A DNA stretch of 56,251 nucleotides from Acidimicrobiales bacterium. Lineage in GTDB: Bacteria; Actinomycetota; Acidimicrobiia; Acidimicrobiales; JAHEJN01. Shown piece by piece: positions 17,502 to 25,926 of the stretch. Where the stretch lies: positions 1-56,251 of the forward strand of contig JAHEJN010000014.1 in the NCBI GenBank assembly GCA_024638845.1, read 5' to 3'. The notes under the pieces were generated by a model that was not told the DNA's origin, ran no database searches, and worked only from the letters and a program-made list of their open reading frames with translations. A program made the translations under genes and the position numbers. The first letter of the stretch is position 1. The number at the start of each line of letters is the position of its first letter.

Positions 17502-17521
17502 TAGCACGATCGGTCGTGCTA
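17502..17521. promoter_or_regulatory. TetR-type operator 1
   Basis: TAGCACGATCGGTCGTGCTA is a near-perfect 20-bp palindrome (nine of ten arm positions match). It lies between the methyltransferase start and operator 2. Confidence 0.8.
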
Positions 17522-17526
17522 CTTAG

Positions 17527-17556
17527 ACAGTACGACCGATCGTGCTATCTTGTCAA
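17527..17556 (-). promoter_or_regulatory. Putative promoter for the methyltransferase gene
   Basis: On the minus strand TTGACA (17556-17551) is followed after 18 bases by TACTGT (17532-17527). Operator 2 occupies the spacer, so repressor binding would block polymerase directly. Confidence 0.55.
17529..17546. promoter_or_regulatory. TetR-type operator 2
   Basis: AGTACGACCGATCGTGCT is the reverse complement of operator 1 with one changed base in the compared 18 bp. It ends 13 bases before the tetR ATG. Two copies in one short divergent spacer suggest cooperative or dual-promoter repression. Confidence 0.8.
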
Positions 17557-17559
17557 CCG

Positions 17560-18168
17560 ATGCCCCAGCGACGGACCAGAGCCGACGGCGAACGCACGAA
17601 ACAGCTGATCCTCGACACCGCCGTTCGTCTGGCGACCATCGAAGGACTCGACGGACTCAGCATCGGCAAGCTCGCGAGCGCCACCGACGTCAGCAAGAGC
17701 GGCGTCTATGCCCACTTCGACTCCAAGGAAGGCCTGCAACTGGCCACAGTGGACACCGCACGCGCCCTCTTCGTCGATGTCGTGGTGGCTCCTGCCTTCG
17801 AAGCGGAGGGACTCGACCGCCTCTGCGCACTGTGCGAGTCGTTTCTCTCCTACGTCGAGCACCGCACGCTCCCGGGCGGCTGTTTCTTCGCCGCCGCCGC
17901 TGCCGAACTTGGCGGGCGGCCAGGCCCACTGAAAGAGCGCGTCGCAGAGAACCAGCGGGATTGGATCGGCGTTCTCACCGACGCCGCCGAAGCTGCGAAG
18001 TCGAACGGACAGCTCCGTGCCGACACCGACGTGGCAGTCCTCGTGTTCGAGCTCAATGCCCTGGTGGTAGCGGCGAACACCGGCTTCATCCTCCACGATG
18101 ACCCGGCCATCATCTCCCAGGCCCGAGCCGCCGTCGCTCGAGTGCTCGCCGCTGCCACACCCGCCTGA
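17560..18168 (+). CDS. TetR/AcrR-family transcriptional regulator
   Basis: This 202-residue regulator has the TetR N-terminal helix-turn-helix: ERTKQLILDTAVRLATIEGL, then LSIGKLASATDVSKSGVYAHF with the recognition helix in SKSGVYAHF. A ligand-binding C-terminal domain with PGGCFFAAAAAELGGRPG (TetR_C-like) follows. It should repress the divergent methyltransferase gene and itself through the two palindromes at 17502-17546. ATG 17560 starts the conserved part; the GTG at 17542 lies inside operator 2 and is not favoured. No strong Shine-Dalgarno is visible, which may mean a short leader. Confidence 0.88.
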   Translation: MPQRRTRADGERTKQLILDTAVRLATIEGLDGLSIGKLASATDVSKSGVYAHFDSKEGLQLATVDTARALFVDVVVAPAFEAEGLDRLCALCESFLSYVEHRTLPGGCFFAAAAAELGGRPGPLKERVAENQRDWIGVLTDAAEAAKSNGQLRADTDVAVLVFELNALVVAANTGFILHDDPAIISQARAAVARVLAAATPA

Positions 18169-18251
18169 CAACACATCGTCCGAAAAGCGACACAACCCGC
18201 TCGGGACACGAAGACCTCGATGGTGGCCAAGTGCTCCAGGGGCGGCGACCG

Positions 18252-20855
18252 TCAACGGGTGAAGCGTGACGCTCGCCGTTCGGTGCGCCGTCGCCGGCGG
18301 GAGTGAGCGATGGCGAGCGGGGCGGTGGGCTCGGGGAGGCGTTGATAGAACCATCGTTTCGTGGTGTCGACCAGGACGAGGTAGGCGGCGGCGAGCAGCA
18401 CGATGGTGCCGAGCAACGCCGGTGATGGTGCGGTGAACCCGAAGGTGCCGGCGAGGGGGCTGTACGGGAACGCGACGGCGACCGCCGCGCACCCGAGGGT
18501 CGACGCGAGCAGTGGCAGTGCCGGGCGACTGGTCCAGAACGGTGAGCGTCGGGTTCGGATGACGAACACGACGAGGGTCTGGGTGAGGAGCGACTCGACG
18601 AACCAGCCGGAGCGGAACAGCTCGGGGTTGCTGCGGGCGCCGAAGGCGACGATCAGGATGGCGAACGTCGTGAAGTCGAAGATCGAGCTGAGCGGCCCGA
18701 AAACGGTCATGAAACGGCGGATGAACCCGATGTCCCAGTGCGCGGGCCGGCGGAGCTGTTCGGGGTCGACGTGGTCGGACGGAATGGTGGTTTGACTGAT
18801 GTCGTAGAGCAGGTTGTTGAGCAGCACCTGGGTGGGCAGCAACGGCAGGAACGGGACGATGAGCGAGGCGCCGACGAGGCTGAACATGTTGCCGAAGTTC
18901 GACGAGGTCGCCATCAGGACGTACTTCATCGTGTTGGCGAAGATCCGCCGCCCTTCGACCACCCCGTCGGCGAGCACGCCGAGGTCCTTGCGCATCATCA
19001 CGATGCTGGCGGCGTCCTTGGCGACGTCGGTGGCCGTGTCGACCGAGATGCCGACGTCGGCGTGGTGCAGGGCCACGGCGTCGTTGACACCGTCGCCGAG
19101 GAACGCAACCGTCGAACCGAGTGAACGTTGGGTGCGGATGATGCGTGCCTTCTGATCCGGTGTCACCCGCCCGAACACGGTCGTGTCGGCGAGCGCGGCT
19201 GCCAGTGCTGCGTCGTCGAGGGCAGCGATCTCGGTGCCGGTGAGCACGCCGGACATGGGGAGCCCGATCTGTTCGCCGAGGTGGCCGGCGACGGCCGCAT
19301 TGTCGCCCGTGACGATCTTGACCCGGATGCCCAGCCGGCGGAGCCGTTCGAGGGAGGCGGCGACGTCGGGTTTCGGTGGATCGAGGAACGTGACGAAACC
19401 TGCGAGCTCGAGATCGGCCTCGTCGGCGAGCTCGAGCCCGGTCCGATCCGGGTCTGGGAATGTTCGTGTCGCGACGGCGATCACCCGCAGCCCGGCGGCG
19501 AAGACACCGTCGAGGAACGCGCGGCTGCCATCCGGAATCGAGTTGCAGCGGCCGAGCACCGCTTCCGGGGCGCCCTTGGTGATCTGGGTGCGGCCCGACA
19601 CCGGGTCATCGACGAGAACGGAGGTCAACCGCCGGTCGTGATCGAAGGGGAGCAGTGCGAGGCGCGTCGATTCGGTGGTATCGGGGCCCGCCGGGTCGTC
19701 CCAGAGCGCCCGGTCGAGCGGGTTGCCCCCGCTGACGACGTCGCCGTCGTGGGCGACGTCGCTGCACAGGCGGGCGAGCCGCCAGACGCCGAGATCGTCG
19801 CCACCGGTCGGGTCGGTCGATCGCTCGAGGGTGATCCGACCGGCGGTGAGCGTGCCGGTCTTGTCGGTGAACAAGACGTCGATGTTGCCGAGATCCTCGA
19901 TCGCGACCAGGCGCTTGACCACCACCTCACGCTCGGCCAGCTCCGCCGATCCCCGGGCGAGCGACAGCGACACGAGGGCGGGGAGCAACTGCGGCGTCAG
20001 GCCGACCGCGACCGCGAGCGCGAAGAGCGCCGTGTTCAGAACCCCCTGACCGCGAGCGAGGTTGATGGCCACGATCACCACGATCAGCCCGCCGGTGATC
20101 CGCACCAGCAGGTTGGTGAACGACCGGATGCCGCGTTCGAACGCGGTGCGCTCGTGGCGCTCTCCGAGCTGCACCGCGATCCGGCCGAACGCCGACGCAC
20201 CACCGGTTGCGGCCACGACACCGAACCCGGACCCGGCTCGCACGATCGTGCCCATCAGCGCGCACGAGGGGAGATCGAGCGGCGAGTCACCCGCCGGCAA
20301 CGGCTCGGCGCGCTTGGCCACCGGCAGCGTCTCGCCGGTCAACACCGCCTCGTCACACTCGAGACCGGTGACCTCGACCAAGCGGACGTCGGCCGGCACG
20401 ATCTGCCCCAGCTCGAGCCGGACGAGATCGCCGGGCACCAGGTCGGTCACATCGATCTCGACATCGGCTCCATCGCGGCGAACGGTGCACCGATGTCGAA
20501 CACGCTCGTGCAGCGCCTCGACCGCCCGCTCCGACCGCAACTCGTTGACAAAACCCAACACGACGCTCAACAACACGATCACCGTCACGATCACCGCGTC
20601 CGCCCGCTCACCAACGGCCACGGACACACCCGCCGCCACCAACAGGAGCAATTGGATCGGGTTGGCGAACTGATGCGCCAGAATCACCAACGGTTGGACC
20701 CGGTGGGAGCGAACTGCGTTCGACCCGAAGACACCCAGACGTCGATTGGCCTCATCGGTTGCGAGGCCGTCTCTCGACGTCTCCATCGCCGCGCGGGCCG
20801 AGTCGAGGTCCATCGCCGCGAGGTCGCCGATGGCGGGAAGCGAGTCGGGGCTCAT
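18252..20855 (-). CDS. mgtA: MgtA-like P-type (P3B) magnesium-transporting ATPase
   Basis: The 867-residue P-type ATPase has the actuator motif TGET, the phosphorylation motif DKTGTLT, the KGAPEAVL nucleotide-binding segment, the TGDN hinge and GDGVNDA. The M4 region AVGLTPQLLPALVSLSLARG is characteristic of MgtA/MgtB rather than Ca or heavy-metal pumps, though the usual TPEMLP reads TPQLLP here. It has about ten hydrophobic helices and a basic C-terminal tail (SRRRRRTERRASRFTR). It lies 20 bases downstream of a VIT1-like gene and is likely co-transcribed with it. Import of Mg2+ is the family function; specificity here is inferred. Confidence 0.85.
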   Translation of the reverse strand: MSPDSLPAIGDLAAMDLDSARAAMETSRDGLATDEANRRLGVFGSNAVRSHRVQPLVILAHQFANPIQLLLLVAAGVSVAVGERADAVIVTVIVLLSVVLGFVNELRSERAVEALHERVRHRCTVRRDGADVEIDVTDLVPGDLVRLELGQIVPADVRLVEVTGLECDEAVLTGETLPVAKRAEPLPAGDSPLDLPSCALMGTIVRAGSGFGVVAATGGASAFGRIAVQLGERHERTAFERGIRSFTNLLVRITGGLIVVIVAINLARGQGVLNTALFALAVAVGLTPQLLPALVSLSLARGSAELAEREVVVKRLVAIEDLGNIDVLFTDKTGTLTAGRITLERSTDPTGGDDLGVWRLARLCSDVAHDGDVVSGGNPLDRALWDDPAGPDTTESTRLALLPFDHDRRLTSVLVDDPVSGRTQITKGAPEAVLGRCNSIPDGSRAFLDGVFAAGLRVIAVATRTFPDPDRTGLELADEADLELAGFVTFLDPPKPDVAASLERLRRLGIRVKIVTGDNAAVAGHLGEQIGLPMSGVLTGTEIAALDDAALAAALADTTVFGRVTPDQKARIIRTQRSLGSTVAFLGDGVNDAVALHHADVGISVDTATDVAKDAASIVMMRKDLGVLADGVVEGRRIFANTMKYVLMATSSNFGNMFSLVGASLIVPFLPLLPTQVLLNNLLYDISQTTIPSDHVDPEQLRRPAHWDIGFIRRFMTVFGPLSSIFDFTTFAILIVAFGARSNPELFRSGWFVESLLTQTLVVFVIRTRRSPFWTSRPALPLLASTLGCAAVAVAFPYSPLAGTFGFTAPSPALLGTIVLLAAAYLVLVDTTKRWFYQRLPEPTAPLAIAHSRRRRRTERRASRFTR

Positions 20856-20875
20856 CTCGTCGTCGCGTCGATCGG

Positions 20876-21565
20876 TCAGACGACCGCACCGAACGCGGTG
20901 CCGATCAACGCAGTGACCGCCATCGCCAACGCTCCCCAGAACGTGACGCGCACGGCCGCGGCGCGAACGGGTGCGCCACCGGCCCGTGCTCCTACCGCCC
21001 CCAGCAGCGCGAGGAAGACCAGCGCGGTCACCGCCACCACGGCGATCTGCGCCGCCCCGGTCGCGACCGCCGCGGCCGACAACGGCAGTGCGGCGCCGGC
21101 CGCGAACATCGCCGCTGAAGTGAATGCTGCCTGCACCGGACGAGCCGTTGTGGTGTCGGAGATCCCCAACTCCTCGCGGGCGTGAGCGCCGAGCGCATCG
21201 TGGGCGGTGAGACCCTCGGCAACCCGTCGGGCGAGCTCGGTATCGAGCCCCCGCCCCTCGTAAACCAGGCTCAGCTCTTCGAGCTCACGTTCGGGATCCT
21301 CACGCAACTCCCTGCGCTCTCGCACCAGATCGGCCGCTTCGGTATCGGCCTGCGAGCTGACCGACACGTACTCACCGGCCGCCATCGACATCGCCCCGGC
21401 CACCAACCCAGCCATCCCCGCCACCAGCACCTCACTACGCGACGCGCTAGAAGCAGCCACCCCGATGATCAGACTCGCCGTCGACACGATCCCGTCGTTC
21501 GCACCCAGCACTGCCGCGCGCAACCAGCCGATCCGATGCGTGCGATGAGTCTCCTTGTGGGCCAT
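20876..21565 (-). CDS. VIT1/CCC1-family metal transporter
   Basis: The 229-residue membrane protein begins with WLRAAVLGANDGIVSTASLI, the VIT1/CCC1 signature. It continues with MSMAAGEYVSVSSQ (metal-binding helix), an acidic cytoplasmic loop (REDPERELEELSLVYEGRG), and three C-terminal hydrophobic helices. The family exports or sequesters Fe2+ and Mn2+. It precedes the MgtA-like ATPase by 20 bases, forming a probable metal-homeostasis operon. The His-rich start (AHKETHRTHRIGW) could bind metal. Confidence 0.88.
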   Translation of the reverse strand: MAHKETHRTHRIGWLRAAVLGANDGIVSTASLIIGVAASSASRSEVLVAGMAGLVAGAMSMAAGEYVSVSSQADTEAADLVRERRELREDPERELEELSLVYEGRGLDTELARRVAEGLTAHDALGAHAREELGISDTTTARPVQAAFTSAAMFAAGAALPLSAAAVATGAAQIAVVAVTALVFLALLGAVGARAGGAPVRAAAVRVTFWGALAMAVTALIGTAFGAVV

Positions 21566-21716
21566 GACAACCGATCTGATGGGATGAACCTGGGGTCCGT
21601 TCTGGTCACCACGCTACGGTCGACAGCGACGTGCGCCGGGTTCTCTCCCGGGCCGGCCGGGCCGTTGGGCACAAGCAGATGTGGACCACGACCGGAGAGC
21701 GACCGCAACGCCGCGA

Positions 21717-22886
21717 TCATCCACCGGGCGGGCCACCGCCCGGAGGACCTCCGCTGCCGGGCCCAGCGCCTCCGTCGGGCAATGTTGCCGAGCCGTTGTC
21801 GGGGCTGGTCAGCTTCCCGGTCGCTGTGGCTCCGACGCGGCAGGTGGGCAGGTTCGGGGAGTCGAAGGAGAGGTGATAGTGGTAGCTCTCGCCGAGCTCG
21901 GCGGTGTCGGAGACGTGGCCCGAGCAGTCGTCGAGGTCCGTGGGGATGGCGCCATTCTCCTCGGGGCCGTAGATCCCGTACCCGTCGAACGCGAATCCGA
22001 CCAGCGCCTCGTGATCCTGTTCGACCGAGCACGAGACGTCGGCACCGGCGTCGTCGAGGTTGCTCTGAATCGATTCTGCTCCGAAATGCCAGTGGTAGTA
22101 GCCCGACGGGTCGATGTGGCCGCCACAGGCGTCGAGCGCCGGCAGCCCGCCGGTGTCGCCCACCGACGGGGCATCCCCGAAAATGGTCACCCCGTCGAGG
22201 GCCAAGCCGATCTGGGCCACCGTCGACAGATCGGTCGCGCTGTCGAGGTTCTCCGGGGCGACAGGAAGCAACACCTGGAGGTGGAAGGAGCCGTCGGCGG
22301 TCGCTTGCAGGCAGGAGTTCTCGGTCGCCGCTGACGACGGGGCCCCACCCGCCGGGTCGACGATCGTGATGTTGCCCTCTGCGTCGGCAAACTCGTAGCC
22401 CTGTTCGGTCATCAGCGCCCAGAACTCGCCATCGAGGGCATACAAGCCCGGCTCGTCGCCATCCCACACCCAGATGCCACCCACGTCGCTCGTCGTCGCC
22501 GGACAGAACGGCCCGTCGGTGTCCACCGTCGACGCCAGGCTGGCGACCTCGAGTTGGTAACAGGTGGTCTCGGTGCCGTTCTCGAGGACGCACTCCACGA
22601 CAACGGCGTCAGCGGTGAGGGCACCGTCGACGAACAGCGACGGTACGCCGCGGGAGACGTCGGGTGTTCCGGAGTCGACGGCGTCAGGGTCGTCGGAAGT
22701 GGTGGGTTCGGGTTCGACATCGCTCGTGGTGTCGGCGACGTCCTCGTCACTGCTGGCCTCGTCACTGCTGGCCTCTTCGCCGCTGGGCACGTCGGTACCG
22801 GCATCGCTCGAGGACGAAGCGCAGGCCGAGACGACCAACGCGAACGGGATGAGCGTGCTCAGCGCCAATCGGGTGCGGATCTTCAT
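21717..22886 (-). CDS. YHYH-domain secreted lipoprotein
   Basis: The 389-residue protein has a lipoprotein signal (ALSTLIPFALVVSAC) and an acidic Ser/Asp/Glu linker to about residue 85. The C-terminal domain carries the YHYH family hallmarks: LDACGGHIDPSGYYHWHFG, GFAFDGYGIYG and SYHYHLSFDSPNLPTC. The end is a Gly/Pro-rich tail. YHYH proteins are secreted and of unknown function, with His clusters that suggest metal binding. ATG 22886 has AGGAG seven bases upstream; an ATG at 22913 overlaps the kinase stop. It follows a two-component system in the same operon. Confidence 0.83.
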   Translation of the reverse strand: MKIRTRLALSTLIPFALVVSACASSSSDAGTDVPSGEEASSDEASSDEDVADTTSDVEPEPTTSDDPDAVDSGTPDVSRGVPSLFVDGALTADAVVVECVLENGTETTCYQLEVASLASTVDTDGPFCPATTSDVGGIWVWDGDEPGLYALDGEFWALMTEQGYEFADAEGNITIVDPAGGAPSSAATENSCLQATADGSFHLQVLLPVAPENLDSATDLSTVAQIGLALDGVTIFGDAPSVGDTGGLPALDACGGHIDPSGYYHWHFGAESIQSNLDDAGADVSCSVEQDHEALVGFAFDGYGIYGPEENGAIPTDLDDCSGHVSDTAELGESYHYHLSFDSPNLPTCRVGATATGKLTSPDNGSATLPDGGAGPGSGGPPGGGPPGG

Positions 22887-22909
22887 CTGCTTCTCCTGTG
22901 CGGGACGGG

Positions 22910-24253
22910 TCATCGTTGGTCGTCGTCGGCGAGGGGAAGGCGGAAGCCGACTCGGGCGCCGCCGAGGTCGGATTCGGTGACGACGACGTTGCCGCCGTGT
23001 TGTTCGACGATGCTCGCGACGATCGAGAGCCCGAGGCCAGATCCGGGCATGGAGCGGTCTTGGTCTCGGCGGTAGAACCGGTCGAACACCAGGTCCCGCT
23101 CGGCTGCTGGGATGCCCGGTCCGGCGTCGTCGACGAACACGCCGTCTGGGCCGACATCGATGGCGATGGGGCTGTCGGCGGGGCTGTACTTGTCGGCATT
23201 GGCCAACAGGTTGGTGACGGCCCGTGCGAGCCCATCGGGGTCTCCCATCACCGTTGCCGGCGATGCGTGCGTGGTCACGTCCCGGCCCGATCGCCGAACG
23301 AACCGGTCGACCGCCGTGTCGACGACTGCGGCCAGATCGACCGGGACCGTCGGAGGCGGCTCATGGGAGTCGGTCGCAAGCTCGATGATCTCTGCCATCA
23401 CGTTGTTCAGTTCGCCGAGCTCGCGGCGAACGCCGGCAAGGGTTTCGTTTCTCGCCTCGGGATCGGCGTCGGAAGCCCGCATCAGCCAGTCGACGTTGGC
23501 GGTCACGCTGGTGAGGGGGGTTCGGAGCTCGTGCGCGGCGTCTTGAACGAGCCGTCGTTGTTGCTGTTGTGATCGTTGGAGCGTCTCGAGCATCCGGTTG
23601 AAGCCGTCGGCGAGCCGCCCCACCTCGTCTCGGCCCGACGTAGGCACCGGAACCGCGAAGTCGCGGGTTTCCGCGACCTCGTCGACCGTGTCGGTCAGTG
23701 CCCGCAACGGGCGGGTCGTGCGTTGTGCGAGGACCCACCCCGCGCCCGCAGCCAACATGGCGACTGCTCCGGCGATGATCAGTGTCCGGGTCTGGAGCAC
23801 GTTCAGGAGACTCGCCGACTCCTCGAGTGAGCGAGCTACTTGAATCGCTCCACCACCATCGAGGTGGTCGGTGATCATGCGATACTCGGTCCCGTCGACC
23901 GAGATCGTCCGCAGCACGGCTCGCTGTTTGTGGTCGGCGAGGTCGCGGTCGGTTTGGTCGACGGGCAGGAGCAGCCCGGTGTTGGAGACGACGTCGCCTT
24001 CGCGGTCGAGGATCTGGACCTCGGCGTCGGGGCCCACGGCGACGATGACTGCTTCGTTCGACTGACGGTCGCGGCGGTCGCGGGGCTCGTCGCGGCGCCC
24101 GTCGGAGATCTCGTTGGCGCGCTGCACGAGGAACTGGTCGATCTCGGCGGTGACTTGTCGATCGGTGGTGACATAGGAGGCACCGCCCACGAAGAGCGCC
24201 GTCGCGACACCGACGACGGCGAATCCCATGGCCAGTCTCGCTCCGAGACCCAT
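22910..24253 (-). CDS. Two-component sensor histidine kinase (HAMP-type)
   Basis: The 447-residue kinase has two membrane helices (about 6-28 and 156-176) flanking a roughly 125-residue extracytoplasmic sensor. A HAMP region follows (LAQRTTRPLRALTDTVDE), then the HisKA box LVQDAAHELRTPLTSVTAN with the phospho-accepting His, N box LLANADKYSP, G1 DDAGPGIP and G2 GSGLGLSI. The layout is like MprB-type envelope-stress kinases. ATG 24253 begins two bases after the response regulator stop. Its stop overlaps an ATG of the YHYH gene, so sensor, regulator and YHYH protein form one transcriptional unit. Confidence 0.9.
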   Translation of the reverse strand: MGLGARLAMGFAVVGVATALFVGGASYVTTDRQVTAEIDQFLVQRANEISDGRRDEPRDRRDRQSNEAVIVAVGPDAEVQILDREGDVVSNTGLLLPVDQTDRDLADHKQRAVLRTISVDGTEYRMITDHLDGGGAIQVARSLEESASLLNVLQTRTLIIAGAVAMLAAGAGWVLAQRTTRPLRALTDTVDEVAETRDFAVPVPTSGRDEVGRLADGFNRMLETLQRSQQQQRRLVQDAAHELRTPLTSVTANVDWLMRASDADPEARNETLAGVRRELGELNNVMAEIIELATDSHEPPPTVPVDLAAVVDTAVDRFVRRSGRDVTTHASPATVMGDPDGLARAVTNLLANADKYSPADSPIAIDVGPDGVFVDDAGPGIPAAERDLVFDRFYRRDQDRSMPGSGLGLSIVASIVEQHGGNVVVTESDLGGARVGFRLPLADDDQR

Positions 24254-24254
24254 C

Positions 24255-24950
24255 TCAGGCCTTGTCCCGCAGGACGAACCCGATGCCACGCACGGTTTCG
24301 ATGACGCGGGGGGTCCCGTCTGCTTCGAGCTTGCGCCGCAGGTAGCCGACGTGGACGTCGAGCGATCTCGACGAGTCCCCGAAGTCGTAGCCCCAGATCC
24401 GGTCGTACATCACCGACCGGTCGAGCACGATCCCCTGGTTGCGCATCAGCAGCTCGAGAATGGCGAATTCGGTGCGGGTGAGGTCGATGTCGCCGCCCGG
24501 ACCCGTCACCAGCCGGCGCGGGACATCCAGCGTGAACGGGCCGGCCCTCAGCTGGTCGCCGCCATCGTCGTCAACGCGGCGCAGGAGCGCGCGCACTCTG
24601 GCCAGCAGTTCGTCGAGCTCGAACGGTTTGGTGAGGTAGTCATCGGCGCCTGCATCCAGGCCGGCGACACGGTCACTGACCTCATGGCGGGCCGTCAGCA
24701 TCAACACCGGCGTCCGGTCGCCGCTCGCTCGCAGCTTGCGGCACACCGCGAGTCCGTCGACGAAGGGCATCATCACGTCGAGCAGGACCGCCTTGGGTTC
24801 ATGGTCTTTGATCACTTCGAGCGCGGCTGCTCCGTCGTTCGCGGTGATCACCTCGTAGCCCTCATAGGTCAAGATGCGATCGAGGGCCTGACGAATCTCG
24901 GCGTCGTCTTCGGCCACGAGGACGCACTGCTTCGGTTGGGGAAGTGCCAC
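24255..24950 (-). CDS. OmpR/PhoB-family response regulator
   Basis: The 231-residue regulator has a receiver domain with an acidic pocket (VAEDDAE), the phosphorylation Asp in VLLDVMMP, Thr in MLTARH and Lys in DYLTKPF. A winged-helix DNA-binding domain follows (LTRTEFAILELLMRN, then SRSLDVHVGYLRRKLE and VRGIGFVL). GTG 24950 is preceded by GGAG. It is the first gene of the unit with its kinase and the YHYH lipoprotein. Targets are unknown; the divergent-position hairpin at 25005-25042 lies just upstream. Confidence 0.92.
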   Translation of the reverse strand: MALPQPKQCVLVAEDDAEIRQALDRILTYEGYEVITANDGAAALEVIKDHEPKAVLLDVMMPFVDGLAVCRKLRASGDRTPVLMLTARHEVSDRVAGLDAGADDYLTKPFELDELLARVRALLRRVDDDGGDQLRAGPFTLDVPRRLVTGPGGDIDLTRTEFAILELLMRNQGIVLDRSVMYDRIWGYDFGDSSRSLDVHVGYLRRKLEADGTPRVIETVRGIGFVLRDKA

Positions 24951-25004
24951 GGGTAGCTCCAGGGGGATCGACGATCCCTGAGTGTTGATTGTTGCGCGAA
25001 GCGG

Positions 25005-25042
25005 CCCTGTTCCGGACCACCAAGCGGTGATCCGGAACAGGG
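25005..25042 (-). terminator. Perfect 12-bp inverted repeat, probable terminator
   Basis: CCCTGTTCCGGA (25005-25016) pairs with TCCGGAACAGGG (25031-25042) across a 14-base loop. It lies between the stop of the small secreted-protein gene (25099) and the response regulator start (24950), so on the minus strand it could end the upstream transcript. An operator role for the response regulator is possible. Confidence 0.55.
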
Positions 25043-25098
25043 GGGCATCCTGCGCCCATCGCGGGAGGGGGCGCGAGGGCGCAGGGCCGCGCTCCGAG

Positions 25099-25620
25099 TC
25101 AGGCCTGCGGTGCCTCCTGCTCGCCGTTCACCCGGTCGGTGATGCGAGCCTCGAGCTCGGCCAGCTTCTCGTCGGCCTCCTGCTGGGTGATGCCACCTTC
25201 GGCAACCTTCTCGCTGATGCGCTCGGCCTTGGCATCGACCATCGCGTCGATCACGACTTCGACCTCGACACCGTTGGCCTCGGCAACGTCGGCGATCGTG
25301 TCACCGCTGTCGATGGCCACCCTCAGGTCGGCCACATCGATGCCGATCGCCGCAGCAGCCTCGTCGAGGTCACACCCGCCACGATGGCCACGGCGGCCGT
25401 CGCGTTCGCCGTCGACATCGCCCTCTTGGGTGTCGGGCTCGCCGGTGTCCTGGACCAGGACGATGTCTTCGGCATCGGGTGCGACGGTGGTCTCGGTGGT
25501 TTCGACCGCCGGGGCCGAAGGGTCCTCGCCGTAGCTCTGAGCCGTCGCCGCAGAGACGGACAGCCCGCCGAGCGTCAGACCGGCGAGTGTCGCAACGGTG
25601 AGGAGCTTCTGGTTCTTCAT
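25099..25620 (-). CDS. Small secreted helical protein
   Basis: The 173-residue protein has a signal peptide (KNQKLLTVATLAGLTLGGL with an ATAQ cleavage-like site). An acidic Thr/Glu-rich linker and a His/Arg/Gly cluster (RRGHRGGC) follow. A helical domain then contains AAAAIGIDVADLRVAIDSGD, ADVAEANGVEVEVVID and ITQQEADEKLAELEARI. This pattern recurs in uncharacterised secreted actinobacterial proteins and loosely recalls DUF2680. AAGGAG seven bases upstream supports ATG 25620. The function is unknown. It is divergent from the heme peroxidase. Confidence 0.75.
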   Translation of the reverse strand: MKNQKLLTVATLAGLTLGGLSVSAATAQSYGEDPSAPAVETTETTVAPDAEDIVLVQDTGEPDTQEGDVDGERDGRRGHRGGCDLDEAAAAIGIDVADLRVAIDSGDTIADVAEANGVEVEVVIDAMVDAKAERISEKVAEGGITQQEADEKLAELEARITDRVNGEQEAPQA

Positions 25621-25926
25621 GATGGTTCTCCTTGGGAGGGGTGGTTGGTGTTGACGTCCACCCTGGAAGGCCTCCCTCAACGACTCGACAGGTGAGCGGC
25701 AAGATACTGACAAGTTGCGACACCGTTCTCGGAGGCGTTTCGCAGCCACCTCCGACCACCCACCTCACAGCCCGGTGCCGTCGTTGGTTCGACGCGCACC
25801 AGCGTCTGCGACGACGTTCTGGCCACTCGCCTCGCTTCCCTTTGCCGGAACCTTGCCGGAGGGCTGCGGACTCCTTGCAACACCAGTGGTTCGTTGGAAA
25901 CCCACATCCCCTCGAAGGAGAAGAAC
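25621..25926. other. Divergent intergenic region, no gene seen
   Basis: This 306-base spacer separates the small secreted-protein gene (minus) from the heme peroxidase gene (plus). Promoters for both must lie here or in nearby coding sequence, but I could not pick convincing -35/-10 pairs. A GAAGGAG ribosome binding site lies at its right end. Confidence 0.6.

Noticed and set aside
19128-21185. Long plus-strand open frame of about 685 codons
   Set aside because: It is the antisense shadow of the MgtA-like ATPase and VIT1 genes, both of which carry unmistakable motifs.
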